Below, one piece after another: positions 1 to 6,861 of a stretch of 40,804 nt of DNA (the first letter of the stretch is position 1; every line of letters starts with the position of its first letter). The notes under the pieces are model-generated. The model was given only the letters and a program-made list of their open reading frames with translations. It was not told the DNA's origin and searched no databases. The position numbers and the translations under genes are program-made. Source of the stretch: an uncultured Pseudomonadota bacterium (GTDB taxonomy: Bacteria; Pseudomonadota; Gammaproteobacteria; Burkholderiales; Methylophilaceae); contig CAIRBH010000050.1 of the NCBI GenBank assembly GCA_903876765.1, positions 1 through 40,804 on the forward strand. Direction: 5' to 3'.

Positions 1-1050
1 GTAAGTGCGAGTAGCTCAACTATTCAAGGCAGAACGCAGGTCAGTTTGACTGGAACTACAGGCAACAATACCTTAAGTGGTGGTAATAACAATGACACGA
101 TAGATGGTAGCTCAGGCAATGACAGCCTAGTTGGTGGCTCAGGCAACGATAGCCTAGTTGGTGGCTCAGGCAATGACACGATAGATGGTGGCAATAACAA
201 TGACACGATAAATGGTGGCGCAGGCAATGACAGCCTAGTTGGTGGCTCAGGCAACGACACCTTTGTGATGGCTAGTGTTTCTGGAAGTGATCAGACAGAC
301 ACCATCACCGACTGGGGAGCTAGTAATACATCAGACACCATCACTGGCAGTATGGGTGTTAATGATAAACTCTATGTGACGATGACTGGGACATCTACTA
401 AATTTGATGCAAGCAACATTACGGGAACTGGTAAGCTGAGCGTTACAGGTTCTGGCAGCAATGACACCATCATTGGTGGTGCAGGCAATGACACCATCAT
501 TGGTGGCAATGGTAATGACAGTATAAACGGTGGCTCAGGCAATGACAGCCTAGTTGGTGGCTTAGGCAATGACACGATAGTTGGTGGCGCAGGCAATGAC
601 ACGATAGATGGTGGCGCAGGCGTATACAGCATCACTGGTGGTGCTGGTAATGACAGCATGGATGCTGGCTCTGACTCCGTTACTGATACCTTTTATTGGA
701 CATTGGCTGATGCTGGCACTACCACAAATATAGCGATGGATAGCATTAGTAACTTTGGCACTTCCGATTCTACTTCGGGTGGTGATGTGCTGGATATCAA
801 AGATTTACTTCAAAATGAAAATGATACAGTTAGCACTTTAGCCAAGTACTTGCATTTTGAAAAATCTAGCGCAAATACCATTATTCATATTAGTGCAACG
901 GGTGCTTACTCCAGTGGTGGCAACAATTCAGAAGACGTGCAAACTATTACTTTAATCAACGTCGATTTATTCGGATTATATTCTGCAGCTACCGATAGCG
1001 ATATTATTACTAACTTGCTGACTGATAAAAAACTAATTGTCAATGTGTAG
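1..1050 (+). CDS. RTX-repeat type I secretion substrate, 3' end of a larger gene
   Basis: The reading frame is open from the first base with no stop, so this is the C-terminal part of a longer protein; the TTG at 46 is not a convincing start. Two blocks of glycine/aspartate-rich nonapeptides (GGxGNDxΦ pattern, such as GGSGNDSLV) are coded by about 64-261 and 454-657. Repeats of this kind form calcium-binding beta-rolls outside the cell. The last ~90 residues (VLDIKDLL, KYLHFEKS, VQTITLINVDL) match the type I secretion C-terminal target domain of the VCA0849 subclass. The protein should therefore be exported in one step by an ABC transporter/membrane-fusion/TolC machine, none of which is in the window. 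A haemolysin-like toxin, an adhesin or an S-layer-like protein are all possible, because the functional part lies upstream. The next gene carries a paralogous C-terminal domain. Confidence 0.85.
   Translation, partial: VSASSSTIQGRTQVSLTGTTGNNTLSGGNNNDTIDGSSGNDSLVGGSGNDSLVGGSGNDTIDGGNNNDTINGGAGNDSLVGGSGNDTFVMASVSGSDQTDTITDWGASNTSDTITGSMGVNDKLYVTMTGTSTKFDASNITGTGKLSVTGSGSNDTIIGGAGNDTIIGGNGNDSINGGSGNDSLVGGLGNDTIVGGAGNDTIDGGAGVYSITGGAGNDSMDAGSDSVTDTFYWTLADAGTTTNIAMDSISNFGTSDSTSGGDVLDIKDLLQNENDTVSTLAKYLHFEKSSANTIIHISATGAYSSGGNNSEDVQTITLINVDLFGLYSAATDSDIITNLLTDKKLIVNV
64..657 (+). repeat. Two blocks of 27-bp RTX nonapeptide-coding repeats
   Basis: Units of roughly 27 bp (or half-units) resembling ggtggctcaggcaatgacag recur at 64-261 and 454-657, many almost identical in DNA. 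They are separated by a non-repetitive spacer coding for about 64 residues. The near-identity suggests recent unit duplication or homogenisation, which would let unit number vary between strains. Confidence 0.8.
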
Positions 1051-1097
1051 CGGCGGTTGCAATTTATTTGACGGGGTTATTGATTGAAGGTGGCAAT

Positions 1098-1778
1098 ATG
1101 ACATTGGTAGGCAAAGTGACTGAAATAACAGGGCAGGCTTATTTGATGACTGCAGATAGCATGCAGCAGCTTGCTATGGGTAGCCAAGTTGCGCTGGGTG
1201 ACAGCATAGTGACGCCAGCTGGCGTGAGCGTTAATCTGCTGTTTGGTAATAGCACGCTCATACATATTGCGCCTGAGCAGCAGGTGGCAATTAGTGATGC
1301 TATTACAGCCGCCAACCAGCCCAGCCAAGCAGATAGCGGCATTAGTAAGGCGACGATTGATACGGTGATGAGCGCTATAGCTAGCAGTTATGATATTGGC
1401 GATGCGATTATGCAAGATGGCACTGGCTCAGATGAGCTGGCTGCGCTGTATGGTTTGCGTTTTTTTGATTTAGCAATGACGGCTGACGTGGCTGTGGCCA
1501 ATGCTGATGTGCTCGATTTACGCGATTTAATCAGTGGTGAAAGCCATGGTCTGGGCTCAGATAATTTGTCGCATTACTTACATTTTGAAAAATCAGGTAC
1601 AGATACCCTAGTGCATGTGAGCTGCTCTGGCCAATATGATGCGGCGATTGGCTCGGTAAATGATGTGCATACCATTACTTTAGCGGGGGTAGATTTAGTC
1701 ACAGGGTTTGCTAGCGATTATTCTTTTGCCAGCGATCATGCGCTTATTCAAGATTTATTGTCTAGATTTATTGTCTAG
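1098..1778 (+). CDS. Minimal LapA-like protein: retention module plus type I secretion domain
   Basis: 226 residues. The ATG at 1098 is chosen over the TTG at 1068 because GAAGG lies 8 bases upstream and the family fold starts there (MTLVGKVTEITGQAYL). Residues 1-65 fit the N-terminal retention module of LapA-type giant adhesins, the plug that holds them in the outer-membrane TolC pore. Residues 70-73 are TAAN, close to the TAAG dialanine site cut by LapG-type proteases. Residues ~135-226 (VLDLRDLI, HYLHFEKSG, VHTITLAGVDL) are the same VCA0849-type secretion domain as in the preceding gene. Giant adhesins carry thousands of residues between these modules; here there are only ~60. It lies 47 bases after the RTX gene and before a strong terminator, so the two are probably co-transcribed. 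It could be a deletion remnant of an adhesin or a dedicated short plug. Confidence 0.75.
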   Translation: MTLVGKVTEITGQAYLMTADSMQQLAMGSQVALGDSIVTPAGVSVNLLFGNSTLIHIAPEQQVAISDAITAANQPSQADSGISKATIDTVMSAIASSYDIGDAIMQDGTGSDELAALYGLRFFDLAMTADVAVANADVLDLRDLISGESHGLGSDNLSHYLHFEKSGTDTLVHVSCSGQYDAAIGSVNDVHTITLAGVDLVTGFASDYSFASDHALIQDLLSRFIV

Positions 1779-1821
1779 GCAAAAGTTGATGACCGATTAA
1801 CGATTTGTTGGGTTGCACGCT

Positions 1822-1854
1822 AAGACTCTAGTCACCATGATTAGAGTCTTTTTT
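1822..1854 (+). terminator. Rho-independent terminator after the secretion-substrate genes
   Basis: A perfect 9-bp stem, aagactcta (1822-1830) with tagagtctt (1842-1850), has an 11-base loop and runs into a T tract (1849-1854). It lies 44 bases after the preceding stop codon and should end the transcript of the two type I substrates. Confidence 0.85.
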
Positions 1855-1944
1855 ATTGGGGGTAGGTGAGTGGTTGGTCTTCATGCGATAATTTGCCTTA
1901 AATGAACTTTGCAAGCATCATTAAAAGCGAATAGGAAAATTGCC

Positions 1945-3057
1945 ATGACTTACCCACTAAAGGGAATGATTTTAGCCGCTGGCCAAGGCACCCGCGTGCG
2001 GCCACTGACTAAAGAAATGCCTAAGCCTATGATTCCTATTTTAGGTAAGCCAGTGATGGAATACCTGATTGAGCATTTGGCGCGGCATGGTGTGCAAGAG
2101 ATTATGATTAATGTTGCACATTTGAATAGGAAGATTGAACAGTATTTTGGCAATGGTCAGCGCTGGGGCGTGCAAATTGGCTATTCTTATGAGGGCCATT
2201 ATCAAGACGGCGAGCTAACCGCCGTGCCTAAAGGCTCGGCAGGGGGTATGCGCCATATTCAAGACTTTGGTGGGTTTTTTGACCAAACTACTATTGTGAT
2301 GTGTGGTGACGCCTTGATAGACCTTGATATTACTGCGGCTTTAACAGAACACCAGCAGAAAAAAGCCATGGTGAGCGTGGTTGCCATGGCAGTAGCGGCC
2401 AGTGAGGTGAGTAATTACGGCATAGTAGAAACCGATGCAGATGGCCGTGTGGTATCTTTTCAAGAAAAACCCAGCCCAGCAGATGCACGCTCAAACCTAG
2501 CCAGTACTGGCATTTACTTTTTTGAGCCTGAGGCTATTAATTTAATCCCCGCCCAGCAAAATTTTGACATTGGCAGTCAGCTATTTCCGCTACTGGTGGC
2601 TAATAAACTACCGTTTTACGCGCAAAAACGCCAGTATAACTGGATAGATATAGGCCGTATTGCTGACTATTGGGAGGTGCTGCAACGGGTATTGCGCGGA
2701 GAAATTAGTTATATGAATATGCCTGGCAAAGAAGTGCGGCCTGGTGTTTGGGTAGGGCTCAATACCCGTATTGATTGGGATCACGTTAAAATCAGCGGGC
2801 CCGTGTATATTGATTCTGCTACGCAAATTGATGCAGGCGCCGAGATCATCGGCCCGTGCTGGATTTCTCATGGGTCGCATATTTACCCAAACGCTAAAGT
2901 GATACGCTCGGTGCTGTTTGAGTACACCCGCATTAGTGCAGATATGACCTTTTTCGAAATGATAGTTTCACCCAGCTATTGCGTGAATAGGGCAGGCACC
3001 ACCTATTACCTAGGGGATGACCACTGCAATCTGCGCTGGGGTGACGCTAGGCTTTGA
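1945..3057 (+). CDS. Sugar-phosphate nucleotidyltransferase (NDP-sugar synthase type)
   Basis: 370 residues. The ATG at 1945 has AGGA nine bases upstream and begins just before the fold; the TTG at 1909 only adds a non-family leader. Residues 10-22 (LAAGQGTRVRPLT) and KPM (27-29) are the NTP-binding signature, GDAL (121-124) the metal/nucleotide site, FQEKP (172-176) and W233-D235-G237 the sugar-side residues of the nucleotidyltransferase fold. Residues ~260-370 look like a left-handed beta-helix of hexapeptide repeats. The enzyme should join a sugar 1-phosphate to a nucleotide in the cytoplasm, providing activated sugar for polysaccharide or glycan synthesis. It resembles mannose-1-phosphate guanylyltransferase-related proteins, but sugar and nucleotide cannot be read from sequence. 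The two glycosyltransferases across the tRNA are plausible users of its product. Confidence 0.85.
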   Translation: MTYPLKGMILAAGQGTRVRPLTKEMPKPMIPILGKPVMEYLIEHLARHGVQEIMINVAHLNRKIEQYFGNGQRWGVQIGYSYEGHYQDGELTAVPKGSAGGMRHIQDFGGFFDQTTIVMCGDALIDLDITAALTEHQQKKAMVSVVAMAVAASEVSNYGIVETDADGRVVSFQEKPSPADARSNLASTGIYFFEPEAINLIPAQQNFDIGSQLFPLLVANKLPFYAQKRQYNWIDIGRIADYWEVLQRVLRGEISYMNMPGKEVRPGVWVGLNTRIDWDHVKISGPVYIDSATQIDAGAEIIGPCWISHGSHIYPNAKVIRSVLFEYTRISADMTFFEMIVSPSYCVNRAGTTYYLGDDHCNLRWGDARL

Positions 3058-3076
3058 CGCAGGACTTTGCGATTAA

Positions 3077-3101
3077 TGCTGGCAAATGCGCTATGCCAGC
3101 A
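3077..3101 (+). other. 8-bp hairpin after the nucleotidyltransferase gene
   Basis: tgctggca (3077-3084) and tgccagca (3094-3101) form a perfect 8-bp stem with a 9-base loop, 19 bases after the stop codon. No T tract follows, so it may be a weak terminator or a 3'-end stabiliser. It also overlaps the upstream part of the tRNA promoter region. Confidence 0.45.
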
Positions 3102-3110
3102 GATATGCAC

Positions 3111-3116
3111 TATAAT
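3111..3116 (+). promoter_or_regulatory. Putative -10 element of the tRNA-Ser promoter
   Basis: TATAAT at 3111-3116 is a consensus -10 box about 57 bases upstream of the mature tRNA. The following bases are GC-rich (gcctcggc), as in stringently controlled stable-RNA promoters. No good -35 box is visible at 16-18 bp, so the call rests on the -10 box and its position. Confidence 0.4.
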
Positions 3117-3172
3117 GCCTCGGCTTTAAAATATTTGGTTTTAAGATAGTTGGTTTTAAAAATATCTAATTC

Positions 3173-3262
3173 GGAAGAGTGGCTGAGCGGTTGAAGGCAC
3201 CACCCTGGAAAGGTGGCACAGGGGCAACTCTGTCGCGGGTTCGAATCCCGCCTCTTCCGCCA
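3173..3262 (+). tRNA. tRNA-Ser (anticodon GGA)
   Basis: The acceptor stem ggaagag (3173-3179) pairs with ctcttcc (3252-3258), followed by discriminator G and an encoded CCA. The anticodon arm ccacc-ctGGAaa-ggtgg gives anticodon GGA, reading UCC and UCU. The long variable arm (about caggggcaactctg) is the class II hallmark of tRNA-Ser, and the T arm gcgggttcgaatcccgc is intact. No integrase or direct repeat of the 3' end was found beside it, so there is no sign of an inserted island here. Confidence 0.97.
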
Positions 3263-3282
3263 TCAAACTACTTTTAATTATC

Positions 3283-4560
3283 CTAATTTTTATTATCCTT
3301 AAGCTGTGCTGATGATGCCGCTAGCTGCTGCACCCAGCTGAGTTGCCTAGGCAAGCAGATTGTTTGAAGGTCGTAATGCTCAATAGCAAATGCTCGGGCA
3401 TTTTTGCCTAGTTTTTTGCGCAGTTTGGCATTGGCTAATAGCTTAATCACTTCTTGGGCTAATGCCTGATGGTCAAAAAAATCTACTAAACGGCCAGTTT
3501 TATCATGAATAATGGCTTCATGTAGCGGCTGGGTGTTGCTGGCCACAATCGCACAGCCCACACTCATGGCTTCTAGCAGGCTCCATGACAATACAAATGG
3601 ATAAGTTAAATAGACGTGTACGCTAGAAAGCTGCAATAGGCTAATAAAGCCCTCATAGGGGATATGGCCTAAAAATCGCACGCGTTGCCAGTCGGCATCA
3701 CTGATGGCAGGCCTGACTTCTGCAATAAAAATTTCTTTCCATGATTTACCCGAGGCAGCTTTTTGGCCGTAGCTTACGCTGTCGCCGCCGACTATTAGCA
3801 CCTTGGCATTAGGGCGGGCTTTTAGTATGACTGGCAAGGCGCGCATAAAAATATGGTAGCCGCGGTAGGGCTCTAAATGGCGATTAACAAAGGTAATCAC
3901 TTCATCTTTTTTACTTAAGTTGAGCTCGGTTGAGCGTAGCTTGTTATTTAGGCTAATCGCAACTTCTGGGTTAGGTATTAGCTTTTTGGTATCTATGCCA
4001 TCATGGATGACAGAAATTTTAGGCTTAAAGTCGTTTGGAAAAGTGCTGGCCTGCCAATGGGTGGGTGAAATGCCTGCATCTGCAATAGCAAAATGCAATA
4101 GGTTGTTGACGTTTTTAAGCCTTATTCGGCAAGATTCACTATCATTTTTTTTTGAAAACTCAGGGTCAAAGTTAGCGTCAGCTTCGTCTGCCTTGTAGTA
4201 AAACTCGCAATAAATGCCCAGCTTAGCCGCTGGCCATACTTCTTTTAAGAATAGGCTTTCACCCCAGCCATGGTGGGCAACAATCACGTCGGGGTTAAAG
4301 CCAGTCTGCTTGAGCAATTGCGCCGCTTTAAAGCAGGCTTCACCGCGTATGGTTTGTGCTTCAATATCGCTCAACCATGGGTGAACGTTGGGCGTGCTGC
4401 CACGCGCAGCAGAATAGCTCAATAACTTAACGCCTTGCCAAGAGTTGGCCTCTATTTTTTGCATGGTCATGGCCAGCACTTCGTGACCTTGCGCCGCTAA
4501 GGCAGGTGCTAAAAATTTAAATTGACCGGGAAAGTTTTGGTGAACAAATAAGATTTTCAT
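3283..4560 (-). CDS. Family 4 (GT-B) glycosyltransferase
   Basis: 425 residues. The start MKILFVHQNFPGQF at 4560 is preferred over an upstream in-frame ATG because it matches the family N-terminus and overlaps the stop of the preceding gene by one base (TGATG), which implies translational coupling. The N-terminal half (HQNFPGQFKFLAPAL) resembles the GT4 subgroup with this conserved opening. The C-terminal half is a Glycos_transf_1 domain, with E330 in the LLEAMSVGCAIVAS donor-binding motif. It should transfer a sugar from a nucleotide donor in the cytoplasm; donor and acceptor are unknown. It is the second gene of a two-gene minus-strand operon and ends 20 bases from the tRNA, with which it is convergent. 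Confidence 0.85.
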   Translation of the reverse strand: MKILFVHQNFPGQFKFLAPALAAQGHEVLAMTMQKIEANSWQGVKLLSYSAARGSTPNVHPWLSDIEAQTIRGEACFKAAQLLKQTGFNPDVIVAHHGWGESLFLKEVWPAAKLGIYCEFYYKADEADANFDPEFSKKNDSESCRIRLKNVNNLLHFAIADAGISPTHWQASTFPNDFKPKISVIHDGIDTKKLIPNPEVAISLNNKLRSTELNLSKKDEVITFVNRHLEPYRGYHIFMRALPVILKARPNAKVLIVGGDSVSYGQKAASGKSWKEIFIAEVRPAISDADWQRVRFLGHIPYEGFISLLQLSSVHVYLTYPFVLSWSLLEAMSVGCAIVASNTQPLHEAIIHDKTGRLVDFFDHQALAQEVIKLLANAKLRKKLGKNARAFAIEHYDLQTICLPRQLSWVQQLAASSAQLKDNKN

Positions 4561-6215
4561 CAAATTACTCGCACAATACCTAGCTTGAGTAGCCAAGTGA
4601 TTGATCTAAAAATAAAAGCTTGCCTTTGGCTAGGGAATAAATTGATTACATCAGCGGCTAATGCTGTATCTTGGCCTAACTTGGCTAAAATTATTTGGCA
4701 TTCATCTTCGTTAGGTATGACTAGTTTTGCAAAATTGACCATAGCAAGTTGGCGGTATTGGGATAAGCGATCGCTAGCGATTGTATGATTAGCATCGATT
4801 AATTGCAGTTTAGTTTGAAGTGTAAGTAGCCTTGATGGGTAGCTATTGTAAGCGGCAAATGGGTCCATTCTGGCTGGCCAAGGATACTTGGGTGCTGGTG
4901 CTGCTGTGTGTGCTTTTCTCATTTTGGTTTGCTCGCTCCACAATGCTTCGTATTGTGGAATAATTACTGCCCAATCATATAGTTGACGTGCGCGCAATTG
5001 ACCTGCCGCGCCCATTTTTTTGCGTAATGCTGCTGAGTTCAATAGTTTGCTAAATGCATTGGCTGTGGCCTCGATATCTACAGCAATTAGCGAGCAAGTA
5101 AGACCGCAGTACATATCGTAAGTGTCAATCTCAAGCGCATGACGAAATGCTAAGTCATTGGCTAATCCTGAGTCAGGCATGGTGGTTGGAATGCGAAAAC
5201 CATCTACGCCATCACGTACTGTATCTTTATAACCATCCCAATCTGAAACGACCACAGGAATACCCGCCGCCATGGCTTCAATCGGGGTGATGCCAAATGT
5301 TTCTTGTATATTGTCTGAAAGTGAGCAAAATATATCGGCACTTGCCCAAGCTGTGTTGCGATTTTCTGCGGTACGGCCGTCTAAAGTTACAACTCTGACG
5401 CCGGGACAGGCTAAATTTGCCGCATCCTCAAAGGCTTTAGCGATATGGTCATTGCTATGCCAGCCGCATTCAAGCAAGACGATTTTTTTGTGTTTTGCCA
5501 GCTTGTTGGAAGCTTTTTGTAAAGCCTGATACATGGCCAATGGGTGTGCTTTCCCGTGGAACGACAGCCTACCCATAAACAATACTACTAGGGTATTTTT
5601 ATCTGCCCCAATGGCTAGACGTGCACTGGCTTTTTGGCTATCAGTAAAAGTAAAATCCTGACTGTGAATGCCTAAAGGAATCACTGGTAATAAGGGCAAG
5701 ACTAATTTTTGCAGACCTAGGCGATGTGCTAAATAGTCTGTTTGGGCTTGAAGTAAGTTCTCAACATTACGCTTTACCGCAGTGCTAGTGCAAATAAGAG
5801 CATCCCAAGTTTGCACTGGTGCAGTGATGAGCGTGGTTATTGCATCCATAACATTTGCAGTGGCTGTGGTATGGGTAATGCCGCAAAGACTCCAAGCATG
5901 ATGGCCATAAGCCGCTCTATGCCAAGCGTATTCGGCAATGCCAGGGCCAGGGTAGTAAACAACGCCTGGATTTGATAATGCGCTAAGATTGAGTTTAGTC
6001 ACGACTTTGATCGGCAGCGTTTTATCAAAACTTCGCGCAGTATTAGAAAAGTTTTGTACGTGCTCTTTTTGCTGAACTTGCAACCAGTATTCATCTATTT
6101 GGCTGTAAAGTATAAAACCTCGCAAAAAAGATTCGCCGGCGGCATTGCGCCCCATAAGCTGAGGCCCGCTGGTGGTATAAGCCTCTGGGTGGTAATAAAT
6201 CGCGGCGCTTGTCAT
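4560..6215 (-). CDS. Family 4 glycosyltransferase with C-terminal extension
   Basis: 551 residues. A GT-B fold is indicated by LFMGRLSFHGKAHPL (~213-227), the GT4 EX7E motif (E305 and E313 in ETFGITPIEAMAAG) and SDWDGYKDTVRDGVDGF (~324-340). After the GT domain there is an extension of about 120 residues rich in hydrophobic and charged positions and without a recognised domain. The start has no clear Shine-Dalgarno sequence; the leader is very AT-rich. It is the first gene of the pair and overlaps the next GT by one base. Two consecutive GT4 enzymes beside a nucleotidyltransferase suggest glycan or surface-protein glycosylation. The secretion substrates at 1-1778 are possible targets, but this is only suggested by proximity. 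Confidence 0.82.
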   Translation of the reverse strand: MTSAAIYYHPEAYTTSGPQLMGRNAAGESFLRGFILYSQIDEYWLQVQQKEHVQNFSNTARSFDKTLPIKVVTKLNLSALSNPGVVYYPGPGIAEYAWHRAAYGHHAWSLCGITHTTATANVMDAITTLITAPVQTWDALICTSTAVKRNVENLLQAQTDYLAHRLGLQKLVLPLLPVIPLGIHSQDFTFTDSQKASARLAIGADKNTLVVLFMGRLSFHGKAHPLAMYQALQKASNKLAKHKKIVLLECGWHSNDHIAKAFEDAANLACPGVRVVTLDGRTAENRNTAWASADIFCSLSDNIQETFGITPIEAMAAGIPVVVSDWDGYKDTVRDGVDGFRIPTTMPDSGLANDLAFRHALEIDTYDMYCGLTCSLIAVDIEATANAFSKLLNSAALRKKMGAAGQLRARQLYDWAVIIPQYEALWSEQTKMRKAHTAAPAPKYPWPARMDPFAAYNSYPSRLLTLQTKLQLIDANHTIASDRLSQYRQLAMVNFAKLVIPNEDECQIILAKLGQDTALAADVINLFPSQRQAFIFRSITWLLKLGIVRVI

Positions 6216-6490
6216 ATCATTTTTTTAATTTAGTTATTTTTTTACTAATTAAGCATTGTGATTAGGGCTTGCTGAGATTAGTACGTTGAATATATTGAAA
6301 TAATAACCCAAAATAATGGGCACCAACTACCGATACGACTAATAAAAAGCCAATCAAGATTTGTTTTTATGTTAAGTATGTTAAAAGCATGCTGATAATT
6401 TTGCGATGGGCTGTTGTGTGGCTTATTAAAACACTTAGCTTGATGTGATTTTGCTAGCTTGAGCTGGTTCTTACTGGCCAGCCGCATTAG

Positions 6491-6667
6491 TTATGCCACA
6501 GTATTGACGTTATTGCCTATAGTTGTAGATGCTGGTTTAGCTGCTGGTTTGGCTTCGGCATTTACTGCTTTGCTAGCATCATTATCCCCATCGTTATCTA
6601 GCACTTGTGGTGGTGCTTTTGGCGCAAATTGAGGTGCAGCCGAAACCCCTGATACTGATGACATCAT
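6491..6667 (-). CDS. 58-residue Pro/Ala-rich, acidic small protein
   Basis: An ATG at 6667 (a second ATG follows immediately) is preceded on the minus strand by AGGAT six to seven bases upstream, and the frame runs 58 codons to TAA. The product starts MMSSVSGVSAAPQFAPKAPP, then has an acidic NDGDND stretch (28-31 region), an AKPAAKPAST segment and the tail TIGNNVNTVA. No signal peptide or membrane helix is visible; it looks disordered. I have an impression, without a search, that similar short proteins with a DxDGDND core occur in methylotrophic betaproteobacteria. Function unknown. It sits alone between a minus-strand GT operon and the plus-strand nuclease gene. Confidence 0.6.
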   Translation of the reverse strand: MMSSVSGVSAAPQFAPKAPPQVLDNDGDNDASKAVNAEAKPAAKPASTTIGNNVNTVA

Positions 6668-6861
6668 ATTTATCCTATAAAATTAGAGATTAATTAATCT
6701 GTTAATGGCTATATCGGCAGCAATTTGTTTTTCTAAAGAGGCTGCTGTATTTAATAGCCAGTATATTGCTAGAGAAAATTTGGCATAAAAGCGCTGCTAC
6801 TGCCTTGCATGAAAAATAAAAAAACAAGCTTATTTAGCTCAGTAAACGCTACAATTACGTC

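Noticed and set aside
24-659. Long proline/leucine-rich minus-strand frames opposite the RTX repeats
   Set aside because: They are mirror images of the glycine/aspartate nonapeptide repeats, with no ribosome sites; an open complement is expected from such repeats.
3173-3262. tRNA-Ser as an integration site for a genomic island
   Set aside because: No integrase gene and no direct repeat of the tRNA 3' end was found on either side.
6278-6487. 69-codon minus-strand frame in the spacer after the GT operon
   Set aside because: No ribosome site, no biased or family-like composition, and only 3 bases from the better supported 58-codon gene upstream; treated as chance.
6711-6718. GCCGATAT on the minus strand upstream of the 58-residue gene, possible sigma-28 -10 box
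   Set aside because: Seven of eight bases match, but no -35 box sits at 11 bases; matches of this quality to one box alone are expected many times in a window this long.
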